DNA from: G963662905 sp963662905
GTDB taxonomy: Bacteria > Bacteroidota > Bacteroidia > Bacteroidales > WRLA01
Reading direction: 5' to 3'
Assembly (NCBI GenBank): GCA_963662905.2
Contig: CAXXFD010000001.1
Coordinates: 124,001 to 188,000, forward strand
Length of the DNA stretch: 64,000 nt
The position numbers and the translations under genes were made by a program. Under the pieces are notes generated by a model, which was not told where the DNA came from, made no database searches, and saw nothing but the letters and a program-made list of their open reading frames with translations. Numbering within the stretch: position 1 is the stretch's first letter; every line of letters starts with the position of its first letter. Below are positions 17,390 through 25,836 of this stretch, in pieces.

Positions 17390-18736
17390 CTACAGTTTAT
17401 TAATCAGTTTATCGTAATCAATTTTGTAACGGAGCAGCGTAAAAATGCTGGAGAAATAATCAATCTGGCTGGTTAGTTTTTGGTTCTGAACCTGAGTAAG
17501 TTCCAGGCTGCTGGCCATGCCATTTTTGTATTTTTCTTCCACCCGCTCATAAATTGTGTTTGATAATTCAAGGTTTTCTTTTTTGCTCAGGTAGGTTGCA
17601 AATGAAGTTTTCAGGTCTGATTTTGCCTGAGAAACCTGAAGGTCAAGCCCGCGCTCCAAATCGGAGAGGTTATTCATGGCCTGATCGTATGCAAATCGCT
17701 TTTGTTTCATTTTGGCATAACGCAGTCCGCTACTGAAAATCGGCAGTGAAGCGGTTATCCCAAAAATATTGGGATTGGAAAAGTCAAAATCGGGTTTGTT
17801 TACTTTTTCCTGATGCTGATAGAAAGCCGAAATAGTAGGCAGGTATTCCGTTTTGGATAATTGCCAATCAAGTTTGCTCAACTTTTGCTGGGTTTCCATA
17901 ATTTGATAGTTGAGGTTTTGGCTAATGTCAAACTGCAAGCCGGCCAGCTCCTGCACATCAATCTGATCTACGAATGATTCAATGTCCTGAGTTAAGGCAA
18001 TTTCTGTTTCAAACGGAATGCCCAATTGATATTTTAGCATTTTGTAGGCCAATTCCAGGCTTCGTTCGCTTTCGGTTTTTGCATTGCGCACATTAATAAT
18101 ATTGACCCTGAGCTGGTCCACATCAGTTTTGGACGTAAAGCCTTGTTGGTTCATTGCTTCGGTTTCGGCAAGCAATTGTTCCATTGTTCCCAGGTTTTTG
18201 CTCAGGATGTCCGCATTTTGTTCGGCAATCAGAATCATATAGTAGGATTCGGCAATCATTGCTTTCACTTCCTGCTCCGAAAGCTGAAGCTGCTGGCTAG
18301 TGATTTTGGCGTACACCCTCGATGCCCTAAGACCGATGATGTAGGGACCAGAGAAAATCAACTGGCTGACGCTCAAGTCAACAGTGGTATTTTCCAATAC
18401 GCCAAGCGGCACTTCCGAAATCGTTCCATCCGGATTTGGAAATTGGGCAACAGGCACCTTAAAAATATTGGTGTACTGAGCCGATAGATCAACCTGAGGC
18501 AAGCCGCTTGCTGTGGATTCCCAAATCCGTTTTTTGGCGATTTCGGTATCCAGACGGGCATTGACCACTTTGGTGTTTTGTTCCAAACCCAGAGTATATG
18601 CTTGTTCCAGGTTCAATTCCAAAGTGTTTTGGCTTTCCTGAGCATGTAGAATCCTGCCTTGCATCAGCATTGCAAGAGCAAGCAGGCAATAAATGGCCCG
18701 AGCCCTAAATTTGGTAATTTTTAATTCTTTCTTCAT
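17390..18736 (-). CDS. TolC-family outer-membrane efflux channel
   Basis: A 448-residue protein with a signal peptide (cleavage probably after ...GRILHAQ) and the repeated coiled-coil/alpha-barrel architecture of outer-membrane efflux proteins. LEQAYTLGLEQNTKVVNARLD and the C-terminal YKNGMASSLELTQVQNQ are characteristic TolC-repeat segments. Its start codon lies 32 bases inside the end of the upstream tetR gene, which supports translational coupling and autoregulation of the whole operon. Confidence 0.92.
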   Translation of the reverse strand: MKKELKITKFRARAIYCLLALAMLMQGRILHAQESQNTLELNLEQAYTLGLEQNTKVVNARLDTEIAKKRIWESTASGLPQVDLSAQYTNIFKVPVAQFPNPDGTISEVPLGVLENTTVDLSVSQLIFSGPYIIGLRASRVYAKITSQQLQLSEQEVKAMIAESYYMILIAEQNADILSKNLGTMEQLLAETEAMNQQGFTSKTDVDQLRVNIINVRNAKTESERSLELAYKMLKYQLGIPFETEIALTQDIESFVDQIDVQELAGLQFDISQNLNYQIMETQQKLSKLDWQLSKTEYLPTISAFYQHQEKVNKPDFDFSNPNIFGITASLPIFSSGLRYAKMKQKRFAYDQAMNNLSDLERGLDLQVSQAKSDLKTSFATYLSKKENLELSNTIYERVEEKYKNGMASSLELTQVQNQKLTSQIDYFSSIFTLLRYKIDYDKLINKL

Positions 18737-19328
18737 AATAGTTTAATCCGTTTTCATTTACGATACCACGGATAAGGTTGTCGAACATGGTATCAAATAC
18801 ATACGAAAAAGAGAATTCTTTTGTTTGGAGAAAATCAGAACGGTGCATTATTTCCAATTGTTCCAGGTAAATTGCGGCTGTTACTTCTATATTTACATCA
18901 GTACGGTAAATTTCTTGCCGGATACCGGCCTTTAAATTGGAAGTAATATACTCATAAACAGCGTCTTTTTTGTTTTGAATAAGTTCTTCAAGTAGTTCCG
19001 GATAGTATTTTTTCAGGTCAAAGACCATTGCCGGGTTAAAGCTTTTGATTTGCTCGCTGACAAGTTTACTCGCCATGAGCAAGGCTTCAATCGCATTCAA
19101 ATCCGGTGACATCAATTTTCTAAACTCAATGTCATTTTTTTGAGCCTGCAACGAAAGTACTTTCCTGATCAAGTCTTCCTTATTCTGAACATACTGATAC
19201 AATGTTTTTTTGCTGATTTTCATGCTCCGAGCCAGATCGTCCATCGACAGGCTCCGGATTCCAAATTCAATAAATCTGTCTAAGCTGCCACTTAAAATTT
19301 CCAGATATTTTCCGTCAAACTCCTCCAT
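18705..19328 (-). CDS. TetR/AcrR-family regulator, proximal copy
   Basis: The open frame extends to 19412, but I place the start at 19328 (207 residues, MEEFDGKYLEIL): AAGGAG sits six bases upstream of this ATG, and the longer form would overlap the upstream tetR by 70 bases. The N-terminal helix-turn-helix is LSMDDLARSMKISKKTLYQYVQNKEDL. The C-terminal ligand domain ends FDTMFDNLIRGIV. It is paralogous to the next upstream TetR (19342-19968) and probably represses this efflux operon. Confidence 0.88.
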   Translation of the reverse strand: MEEFDGKYLEILSGSLDRFIEFGIRSLSMDDLARSMKISKKTLYQYVQNKEDLIRKVLSLQAQKNDIEFRKLMSPDLNAIEALLMASKLVSEQIKSFNPAMVFDLKKYYPELLEELIQNKKDAVYEYITSNLKAGIRQEIYRTDVNIEVTAAIYLEQLEIMHRSDFLQTKEFSFSYVFDTMFDNLIRGIVNENGLNYYEERIKNYQI

Positions 19329-19341
19329 GATCATCTCCTTG

Positions 19342-19968
19342 TTACCGGCTCTTAATGAAGCGAGAGTTCTTTTTTTGTTCTTCAAAATAGGCCAGCCCCT
19401 CAGAGGTAGCAATCCCTCTTATAAAATTTTCAAACATCACATCGAACAATACTTCGAAAGAAAATTTTTGAGGTGAAAACAATTCCGGGTTGTGGATATC
19501 GAGCAGGCGGCTGATGTACAGGCGGGCTACCAGTTCCTGGCTTAAATCGTCGCGGTACATCCCCTGCCGGATCCCTTTATCAAGATTGATCTTGATTTTG
19601 TCGAAAATAAATTCTATCCTTTTTTCTACATGTGCGTTATATATTGTTGGAAAATATTTGTTAAGGTCGTAAGTTATTGAAGGGCTTACATCGTCGAAAT
19701 TACTGCAAATCTCCCTGCTTACCACAAATAAAATTTCGATCGCATTAACGCCATCAAAGTCATATTTTTCAAAAATGCGGTTAAAAGCCGAACGTTCATA
19801 ATCCAATAAATGCTGCACCATGTCCGATTTGTTTTCGAAATGGGTGTAAAAGTCTTCCCGGCTGATATTGATTTTCTTGCATAAAGCATTGATATTCATG
19901 CTTTTTATACTGTATTTCTCTGATAATGGCCTGATTTTTTCTATAATTTCTTCTTTCGTGATATTCAT
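19342..19968 (-). CDS. TetR/AcrR-family regulator, distal copy
   Basis: A 208-residue TetR-like repressor, first gene of the efflux operon. The HTH is INALCKKINISREDFYTHFENKSDM. Its C-terminal half lines up throughout with the neighbouring regulator: SITYDLNKYFPTI versus AMVFDLKKYYPEL, KGIRQGMYRDDL versus AGIRQEIYRTDV, and FDVMFENFIRGIA versus FDTMFDNLIRGIV. The tandem pair thus arose by duplication and may form heterodimers or sense two ligands. The stop is 13 bases before the next start. Confidence 0.9.
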   Translation of the reverse strand: MNITKEEIIEKIRPLSEKYSIKSMNINALCKKINISREDFYTHFENKSDMVQHLLDYERSAFNRIFEKYDFDGVNAIEILFVVSREICSNFDDVSPSITYDLNKYFPTIYNAHVEKRIEFIFDKIKINLDKGIRQGMYRDDLSQELVARLYISRLLDIHNPELFSPQKFSFEVLFDVMFENFIRGIATSEGLAYFEEQKKNSRFIKSR

Positions 19969-20085
19969 GCTATTTATTTTGAGTGCGCAAAACTATGAAA
20001 AAACATTTCAAGGCAAAAACGTTTCCATGTTAAGTTTAGTTCATTTGTTGAAAATGTTTATAAGATGTTAAAATTGTTCCTAACC

Positions 20086-20116
20086 TTGCACTCCCTTGGT
20101 TTTCTTGCTATCTTTG
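20086..20116 (+). promoter_or_regulatory. Promoter of the 20145 lipoprotein gene
   Basis: TTG at 20086-20088, a 20-base spacer and TATCTTTG at 20109-20116 give a very good match to the Bacteroidota -33/-7 promoter, 28 bases before the ATG. Confidence 0.7.
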
Positions 20117-20144
20117 TGCCTCAAAAAATTAAAACAGTTAAAGC

Positions 20145-20702
20145 ATGAAAAAATTTATTTTACCTATCGGTATTCTTTTTTTGGGAATGACACTTTTTCT
20201 ATCGTCCTGCGAAGAAGCTGTAAAAGACCTTGCAAGATTTGAGGTCAATTATGACCTCCCAACAGTAAGTTTCGAGCTTGATTCATTGAATTTTAAATCC
20301 AGCGAAGTAGTATTGGCGCAACAATCCATTAATGCAAATATTGACAGCATTTTGGAGGCCAACAACGTTTCGGGCGGAACATTGGAAAACGCTCAGTTTA
20401 CAAAAGTAACGGTTACTATTACCAGTCCGGAATCTGCTAATTTTGATTTTATTGAAAGCATGCGCGTTACCGTTGCGCTTTCCGCTGATTTTAGCAATGA
20501 AGTGCAAGTTGCCGAAACCGGAACCATTGAGCAGGGAAGCAATTCGGTTGATTTCATTTTCGATAATATGAATATGAGCCCCTACATGTCTGCCAGTATG
20601 TTCCATACACGTTTGTATGGTGAATTAAACGGACCTGTTCCTTTTGGAATTGTCGGGATGCAATGGCTTTCCTCTGTTGAAGTAACCATTCAGCCCTTGT
20701 AA
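20145..20702 (+). CDS. Hypothetical lipoprotein
   Basis: A 185-residue protein with a clear lipoprotein signal, MKKFILPIGILFLGMTLFLSSC, the cysteine being the modified residue. The mature part is rich in beta-type sequence (VTVTITSPESANFDF, MRVTVALSADFSNEVQVA, VEVTIQPL) and probably forms one beta-sandwich domain. I do not recognise a named family. It has its own promoter and terminator and so is monocistronic. Confidence 0.8.
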   Translation: MKKFILPIGILFLGMTLFLSSCEEAVKDLARFEVNYDLPTVSFELDSLNFKSSEVVLAQQSINANIDSILEANNVSGGTLENAQFTKVTVTITSPESANFDFIESMRVTVALSADFSNEVQVAETGTIEQGSNSVDFIFDNMNMSPYMSASMFHTRLYGELNGPVPFGIVGMQWLSSVEVTIQPL

Positions 20703-20731
20703 AAAGACCCCATTAAGTACTTTTTATGGAA

Positions 20732-20761
20732 TACCGGTTAACATCCGGTATTTTTTTTTTG
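20732..20761 (+). terminator. Intrinsic terminator of the 20145 gene
   Basis: A perfect 7-bp stem ATACCGG/CCGGTAT (20732-20738 and 20746-20752) is followed by a run of at least nine T. Confidence 0.9.
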
Positions 20762-20857
20762 TAAGAATCTCCTTAATATTCAATTTGTTCATGCTGCCGT
20801 GGCCTATTGTTAACATTTTAACAATGAGCCATCTCGACATATGTAGAAAATTATATG

Positions 20858-20865
20858 TATCTTTG
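20858..20865 (+). promoter_or_regulatory. -7 element of the 20894 membrane-protein gene
   Basis: TATCTTTG matches TAnnTTTG exactly, 28 bases before the ATG at 20894. A matching TTG at -33 is not evident. Confidence 0.55.
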
Positions 20866-20893
20866 CCGCCGATAAACTAAAAAATTAATCATC

Positions 20894-22081
20894 ATGACAA
20901 AAAATTTAGGAGGGAAGTACAATCCACTTTATTTCTTATCTGCCTTGGGATCAGGCGGATTAGCAGTTTCATTCTTCATCTACATGCAATTTATGATCCC
21001 GCATAAGAAAACGCCGATGGTTACCTTTAACCACATTTGGGATGCATTCCAAACCGGCGAGTGGTTCATCAAAGCAGGCATTGTCCTTGCTGTTGCCGGA
21101 CTGATCACTTTTGCCATATTGCATATTCGCTTGCTTTTCTGGAATTTGGCCGAATACAGCAACTTCAAGAAAACGCCAATTTTTCAAAGTATGAAGGATT
21201 CGCCTGCAGCTATTTCATTTATGGCAATTCCGCTCACGCTTTCCATGACTTTGAATGTTCTTTTGGTTTTGGGCGCAGTGTTTATTCCGGATCTGTGGTC
21301 GGTAATTGAATACTTATTCCCTGCAGCTCTTCTTGGTTTTGCTTTGGTTGGAATTTATGCCCTGAGGATTTTCGGCCACTACATGATCAATCTCTTTGCT
21401 CATGGAGACCCTAATTTTGTAAATACCAATAATTTAAGTAACCTTCTTTCTATTTTCACCTTTGCCATGATTGCCGTGGGCTTTGCTGCTCCGGGAGCCA
21501 TGAGCCATAATGTTCAGGTAAATTCTATTGGCATTTTTATGGGCTTGTTTTTCCTGGCTCTTTCAATTATCCTTGCAATAGTAAAGTTTACATTAGGGTT
21601 TCGCTCCATCATCGAAAAAGGTATTGCTGTTGAAGGCAGTCCTTCATTATGGATCGTTATCCCATTCCTTACTTTAGTAGGTATCACTGGTATCCGGCTA
21701 TTATTTGGGCTCGATCACCATTATAACGATAAAGTGTCTGATGCTTCGCTTTTTGTTTTAACGGGATCGATCCTGGCGCTTCAACTCCTGAATGGCGCAA
21801 TGGGCTACGGAGTGATGAAGAAAATTGGTTATTTTGATCAGTATGTAAATGGCCCGAAGAATAGCGCCGGAAGTTTATCTTTGATCTGCCCCGGTGTAGC
21901 CCTGGTGGTTTTCGGAATGTTTTTCGTGCATTTTGGTATTGTGAGAAATGGCATCATGGACAAATTTTCCATTGCATACTTCCTTTTACTTGTGCCTTTT
22001 GTGCTCGTACATATAAAAACGATCTCCGTATTTATTAAACTTAATAAGAAGCTAATTTTCAAAACGGAAGAGGTTCAATAA
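20894..22081 (+). CDS. Ten-helix integral membrane protein (TDT/SLAC1-like; possibly TsoY family)
   Basis: A 395-residue polytopic protein in which I count ten hydrophobic helices, beginning YFLSALGSGGLAVSFFIYMQ and ending YFLLLVPFVLVHIKT. Ten helices with conserved glycines in the odd helices is the plan of the TDT/SLAC1 anion-channel-like superfamily. The opening (NPLYFLSALGSGGLAVSFF) resembles proteins named TsoY from memory, but I am not sure of that assignment. Substrate is unknown. It is monocistronic, with its own -7 element and a strong terminator. Confidence 0.6.
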   Translation: MTKNLGGKYNPLYFLSALGSGGLAVSFFIYMQFMIPHKKTPMVTFNHIWDAFQTGEWFIKAGIVLAVAGLITFAILHIRLLFWNLAEYSNFKKTPIFQSMKDSPAAISFMAIPLTLSMTLNVLLVLGAVFIPDLWSVIEYLFPAALLGFALVGIYALRIFGHYMINLFAHGDPNFVNTNNLSNLLSIFTFAMIAVGFAAPGAMSHNVQVNSIGIFMGLFFLALSIILAIVKFTLGFRSIIEKGIAVEGSPSLWIVIPFLTLVGITGIRLLFGLDHHYNDKVSDASLFVLTGSILALQLLNGAMGYGVMKKIGYFDQYVNGPKNSAGSLSLICPGVALVVFGMFFVHFGIVRNGIMDKFSIAYFLLLVPFVLVHIKTISVFIKLNKKLIFKTEEVQ

Positions 22082-22100
22082 GTGAAACACAGAAACAAAA

Positions 22101-22130
22101 AGCGGCACCGATGAGATGCCGCTTTTTTTT
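22101..22130. terminator. Bidirectional terminator
   Basis: Stem AGCGGCA/TGCCGCT (22101-22107 and 22117-22123) with a nine-base loop, flanked by A5 on the left and T8 on the right. It serves the rightward membrane-protein gene and the leftward leucyl-tRNA synthetase gene ending at 22150. Confidence 0.88.
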
Positions 22131-22149
22131 ATTTCAAAAAATCAGTGTG

Positions 22150-24939
22150 CTATTTCACCACGATATTGATGATCTTCTTTGGAACAACAATCACCTTCAT
22201 CACATCCTTGCCTTCGATGTATTTCTGCGCCGCTTCACTTTCTAAAACTGCTTTTTGAATTTCCGGTACTTTGGCATCCATGGCAAAAGGCATCTTAAAA
22301 CGCATTTTCCCATTGAAGCTCACCGGGTAATCAAAGCTGTCCTCTTTCAGGTATTTTTCATCCCATGAAGGGAATGCCGATTTTGTAATGCTCTCCTCAT
22401 GTCCCAAAAGCGACCAAAGCTCTTCGGCGGTATGCGGCGCATAGGAGGCCAGTAGAATGGCCAGCGGTTCCAGGATTTCACGTTTATTGCATTTCAAATC
22501 AGTAAGCTCATTAACGGCAATCATCAAGGTGGAAACAACAGTGTTGAAGGAAAGCCGCTCAATATCTTCCTGCACTTTTTTGATGGTTGCATGCAGTACT
22601 TTCAGCTCTTTATCTGTAGCTTTTTCATCGCTGACAGCAAAATTACTATCGTAATTATTATGGTAAAGTTTCCATAATTTGCGCATAAAACGGAAAACGC
22701 CTTCAATTCCTTTGGTGTCCCAGGGTTTATGGCTTTCGATGGGGCCGAGGAACATCTCATACAAACGGAAAGTATCTGCTCCGTATTTTTCTACCAAATC
22801 ATCCGGGTTCTGCACATTATATTTGGATTTCGACATTTTTTCGATTTCCCAGCCACAAATGTACTTTCCGTCTTCAAGGATAAATTCGGCGTCTTTATAT
22901 TCTTCGCGCCAGTTTTTAAAGGCTTCCGTATCCAGGATGTCGTTATTAACAAATTCAATATCGACATGCAGCTTTTGGGTGCGATAATCCTTTTGCAAAC
23001 CTTTGGAAACAAACTGATTTGTCCCTTCTACGCGATAAACAAAACTGGAACGTCCCTGGATTTTGCCCTGGTTGACCAGCTTTTTGAAGGGTTCTTCTTC
23101 GCAAACCATCCCAATATCAAACAGGAACATATTCCAGAAACGTGAATAAATCAGGTGGCCGGTTGCATGCTCATCGCCTCCGAGGTAGAAATCGACGTCA
23201 CGCCAGTACTCATTGGCTTCTTTGCTGAAATAGCGGTCATCATTTTGAGGATCCATATACCTCAGATAATATCCTGAAGAACCGGCAAATCCAGGCATTG
23301 TGTTGGTTTCCAGCGGATATCCTTCTTTTGTTTTCCAGTTTTCGGCACGTGCCAAAGGCGGTTCGCCATCTTCCGTAGGTAAATATTTGTCCACTTCCGG
23401 AAGCTCTAATGGGAGCTCGCTTTCATCAAGCGCATAGGGCATGCCATCTTTATAATAAATCGGGAATGGCTCGCCCCAATAGCGCTGACGGCTAAAAATA
23501 GCATCGCGCAGGCGGTAATTGATGGTGCCATAGCCCAGGTTCTTTTCCTCAATTTTTTCAATTGTAGCACGGATTCCTTCTTTTACGTCCATTCCGGTAA
23601 TGAAATCAGAATGGATCATCACGCCTTCTTTGCTGTCGTATGAGTCTTCCCACTCATCGGTATTTGAAGGTTCATCCCCTTTTGCGCAAACAACCTGAAT
23701 AACAGGCAGATTAAAATGACGCGCAAAAGCAAAATCCCGGCTATCGTGCCCCGGGACAGCCATAATTGCGCCTGTTCCATAGCCAATCAAAACATAATCG
23801 GCAATATAAATCGGGATTTCAGCGCCATTGAGCGGATTTATGGCATAAGCTCCGGTAAACTGGCCGCTTACTTTTTTAACTTCCGACATGCGTTCGCGTT
23901 CGGAGCGGTTCTTTGCCCACTGAACATATTCGTCCACATCCTTGCGTTGTTCATCAGCGGTAAGCTCGGCAACCAGCTCATGTTCAGGAGCAATTACCAT
24001 AAATGTTACGCCAAAAATTGTATCAGGACGAGTGGTAAAAACTTCGATTTCCTTTTCGCTGCCTTTTACGCCAAAACGCACCGAAGCCCCTTCAGAACGG
24101 CCAATCCAGTTGCGCTGGATGTCACGTAGCGATTCAAACCAGTCGATTTTTTCCAATCCATCGAGCAGGCGCTGTGAATAGGCTGAAATCCTCAACGACC
24201 ACTGTTTCATCAATTTCCGTTCAACCGGATGTCCGCCCCTTTCGGAAAGCCCGTCTTTCACTTCATCATTGGCCAAAACCGTTCCCAAAGCCGGGCACCA
24301 GTTTACCATGGTCTCGGAAAGGTAAGCCAAACGGTAATGCATCAACATTTCCTGCTGCTGCTTTTCATCCATCGCGTTCCATTCTTCGGCGGTGAAAGCA
24401 TCATGCTCACTGCAAACCGCTTTAACGCCCTTGCTGCCGTTCTTTTCAAAAACGGCAATCAGGTTTTTAACAGAGTCGGCTTTATTGATTTCCTTGTTGT
24501 ACCAGCTGTTAAAAAGCTGTATAAAAGTCCATTGTGTCCATTTATAGTATTTCGGGTCGCAGGTGCGCACTTCCCGGTCCCAATCGTAGCTAAAACCTAA
24601 TTGATCGAGCTGTTGGCGGTAGCGTTTGATGTTTTTTTCTGTGGTAACTGCCGGATGTGTTCCGGTTTGAATTGCATATTGCTCCGCAGGGAGTCCATAA
24701 GCATCATAGCCCATGGGGTGCAGCACATTAAAGCCTTTCAGCTTTTTATAGCGCGCATGGATGTCAGAAGCAATATATCCCAGCGGATGGCCTACATGCA
24801 AGCCTGCTCCCGAAGGATAAGGAAACATATCGAGCACATAATATTTGGGCTTGGCAGTGTCGGTTTCTGCCTTGTAGGTTTTGTTTTCCTGCCAGTATTT
24901 TTGCCATTTTTTCTCAATCTCCCTGAAATTATAGTCCAT
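22150..24939 (-). CDS. leuS: Leucyl-tRNA synthetase
   Basis: A 929-residue class I aminoacyl-tRNA synthetase charging tRNA-Leu. The HIGH motif is in PSGAGLHVGHPLGY near residues 42-55. A CP1 editing domain includes TRPDTIFGVTFMVIAPEH, and the KMSKS loop is EKMSKSKYN near 700. DLYLGGDEHATGHL-type sequence (FYLGGDEHATGHLIYSRFW) is the standard LeuS active-site block. It lies 14 bases after the VanX-like gene, an arrangement suggesting cotranscription. Confidence 0.97.
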   Translation of the reverse strand: MDYNFREIEKKWQKYWQENKTYKAETDTAKPKYYVLDMFPYPSGAGLHVGHPLGYIASDIHARYKKLKGFNVLHPMGYDAYGLPAEQYAIQTGTHPAVTTEKNIKRYRQQLDQLGFSYDWDREVRTCDPKYYKWTQWTFIQLFNSWYNKEINKADSVKNLIAVFEKNGSKGVKAVCSEHDAFTAEEWNAMDEKQQQEMLMHYRLAYLSETMVNWCPALGTVLANDEVKDGLSERGGHPVERKLMKQWSLRISAYSQRLLDGLEKIDWFESLRDIQRNWIGRSEGASVRFGVKGSEKEIEVFTTRPDTIFGVTFMVIAPEHELVAELTADEQRKDVDEYVQWAKNRSERERMSEVKKVSGQFTGAYAINPLNGAEIPIYIADYVLIGYGTGAIMAVPGHDSRDFAFARHFNLPVIQVVCAKGDEPSNTDEWEDSYDSKEGVMIHSDFITGMDVKEGIRATIEKIEEKNLGYGTINYRLRDAIFSRQRYWGEPFPIYYKDGMPYALDESELPLELPEVDKYLPTEDGEPPLARAENWKTKEGYPLETNTMPGFAGSSGYYLRYMDPQNDDRYFSKEANEYWRDVDFYLGGDEHATGHLIYSRFWNMFLFDIGMVCEEEPFKKLVNQGKIQGRSSFVYRVEGTNQFVSKGLQKDYRTQKLHVDIEFVNNDILDTEAFKNWREEYKDAEFILEDGKYICGWEIEKMSKSKYNVQNPDDLVEKYGADTFRLYEMFLGPIESHKPWDTKGIEGVFRFMRKLWKLYHNNYDSNFAVSDEKATDKELKVLHATIKKVQEDIERLSFNTVVSTLMIAVNELTDLKCNKREILEPLAILLASYAPHTAEELWSLLGHEESITKSAFPSWDEKYLKEDSFDYPVSFNGKMRFKMPFAMDAKVPEIQKAVLESEAAQKYIEGKDVMKVIVVPKKIINIVVK

Positions 24940-24953
24940 CGTCTAATTCTATT

Positions 24954-25661
24954 TTAGTTTTTTAATTTTTCTAAATCCTCAAATGAAAGATCGGTAATTT
25001 TATAGTTTTCCCATCCTTTCATATCATAATGCCACCATTCATTTGGATGCACGCTAAAACCATATTTATTCATGATTTTGATGAGCTTATCGCGGTTTTT
25101 GGCTGCTTCTGCTGATGCGTTCCGGGATGTTGGTGCTGCATTTTCACTGAAATCATCAAAAGCTGTAGGCATCTCGACTTCTGTTCCGTTGGTTATATCT
25201 ACCAGGCTGACATCCACCGCAAAGCCGCGGTTATGACGTGAGCCATGCCAGGGCGCGGCAACATAATTCGTATCCGGATACACTTCATAAAATTTCAAAG
25301 TGGCAGCATATGGGCGGTAAGCATCATAAACTTTAAGCCCCAGGCCCTCTTTTTCAAGCTCCTTTTGAATGCGCATCAAAGCGAGCGCTACCGGTTTCCG
25401 GGCATAGGCTTTGGCTTGCCCATACACTTTCTGTCCGGTAAAATTATTGTTGGCAGCATAGCGTATATCCAAAACGATTCCGGGCGCCGCATCCGTAATT
25501 TCAATAAATTCCTGAGACGGGTCTTCCTGTACCAATTGCTGATAATCCATAGTTGTTGCCACAATATCAAGATTATACGGATTTTTCTGCGCAATAGAAA
25601 TGCTGCAAATTGAAACCAGAAGGCTCAACAGGAGCAGTCTGCTGTGTGTTTTGATTTTCAT
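24954..25661 (-). CDS. D-alanyl-D-alanine dipeptidase (VanX/DdpX-like, M15D)
   Basis: A zinc dipeptidase that splits D-Ala-D-Ala. Zinc-binding and catalytic motifs are readable: SRHNRGFAVDVSLVD (His and Asp ligands) and NEWWHYDMKGW (catalytic Glu, His ligand), with DAYRPYAATLKFYEVYP upstream. The frame is open to 25712, but I choose the ATG at 25661 because it opens directly onto a signal peptide (MKIKTHSRLLLLSLLVSI) and because a -33/-7 promoter lies at 25712-25683, over the longer reading. The protein is therefore about 235 residues and exported. A periplasmic role in peptidoglycan recycling is more likely than vancomycin resistance, since no VanHA genes are present. Confidence 0.9.
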   Translation of the reverse strand: MKIKTHSRLLLLSLLVSICSISIAQKNPYNLDIVATTMDYQQLVQEDPSQEFIEITDAAPGIVLDIRYAANNNFTGQKVYGQAKAYARKPVALALMRIQKELEKEGLGLKVYDAYRPYAATLKFYEVYPDTNYVAAPWHGSRHNRGFAVDVSLVDITNGTEVEMPTAFDDFSENAAPTSRNASAEAAKNRDKLIKIMNKYGFSVHPNEWWHYDMKGWENYKITDLSFEDLEKLKN

Positions 25662-25682
25662 AGCGAAAAAAATTTCAGGGAG

Positions 25683-25712
25683 CAAAGATAAGAATACGGC
25701 GACAAATGCCAA
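25683..25712 (-). promoter_or_regulatory. Promoter of the dipeptidase-leuS operon
   Basis: On the minus strand: TTG (25712-25710), a 19-base spacer and TATCTTTG (25690-25683). Transcription should begin near 25676, a few bases before the ATG at 25661, which decides the start codon of the dipeptidase. Confidence 0.7.
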
Positions 25713-25836
25713 TTTGTTTGTTGGCCTTGAGCAAGATATATTGCTTTTCGCAATTTGCTGAAAAACATCGTTGTTTTGTCCGGAGATTTGAAGTAGTTTT
25801 GTTGTCCTCAGAAGATAATATACAATACTATATAAA

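Noticed and set aside
24954..25661. Vancomycin-resistance reading of the VanX-like gene
   Set aside because: No vanH, vanA, vanR or vanS genes accompany it; housekeeping dipeptidase next to leuS is the simpler reading.
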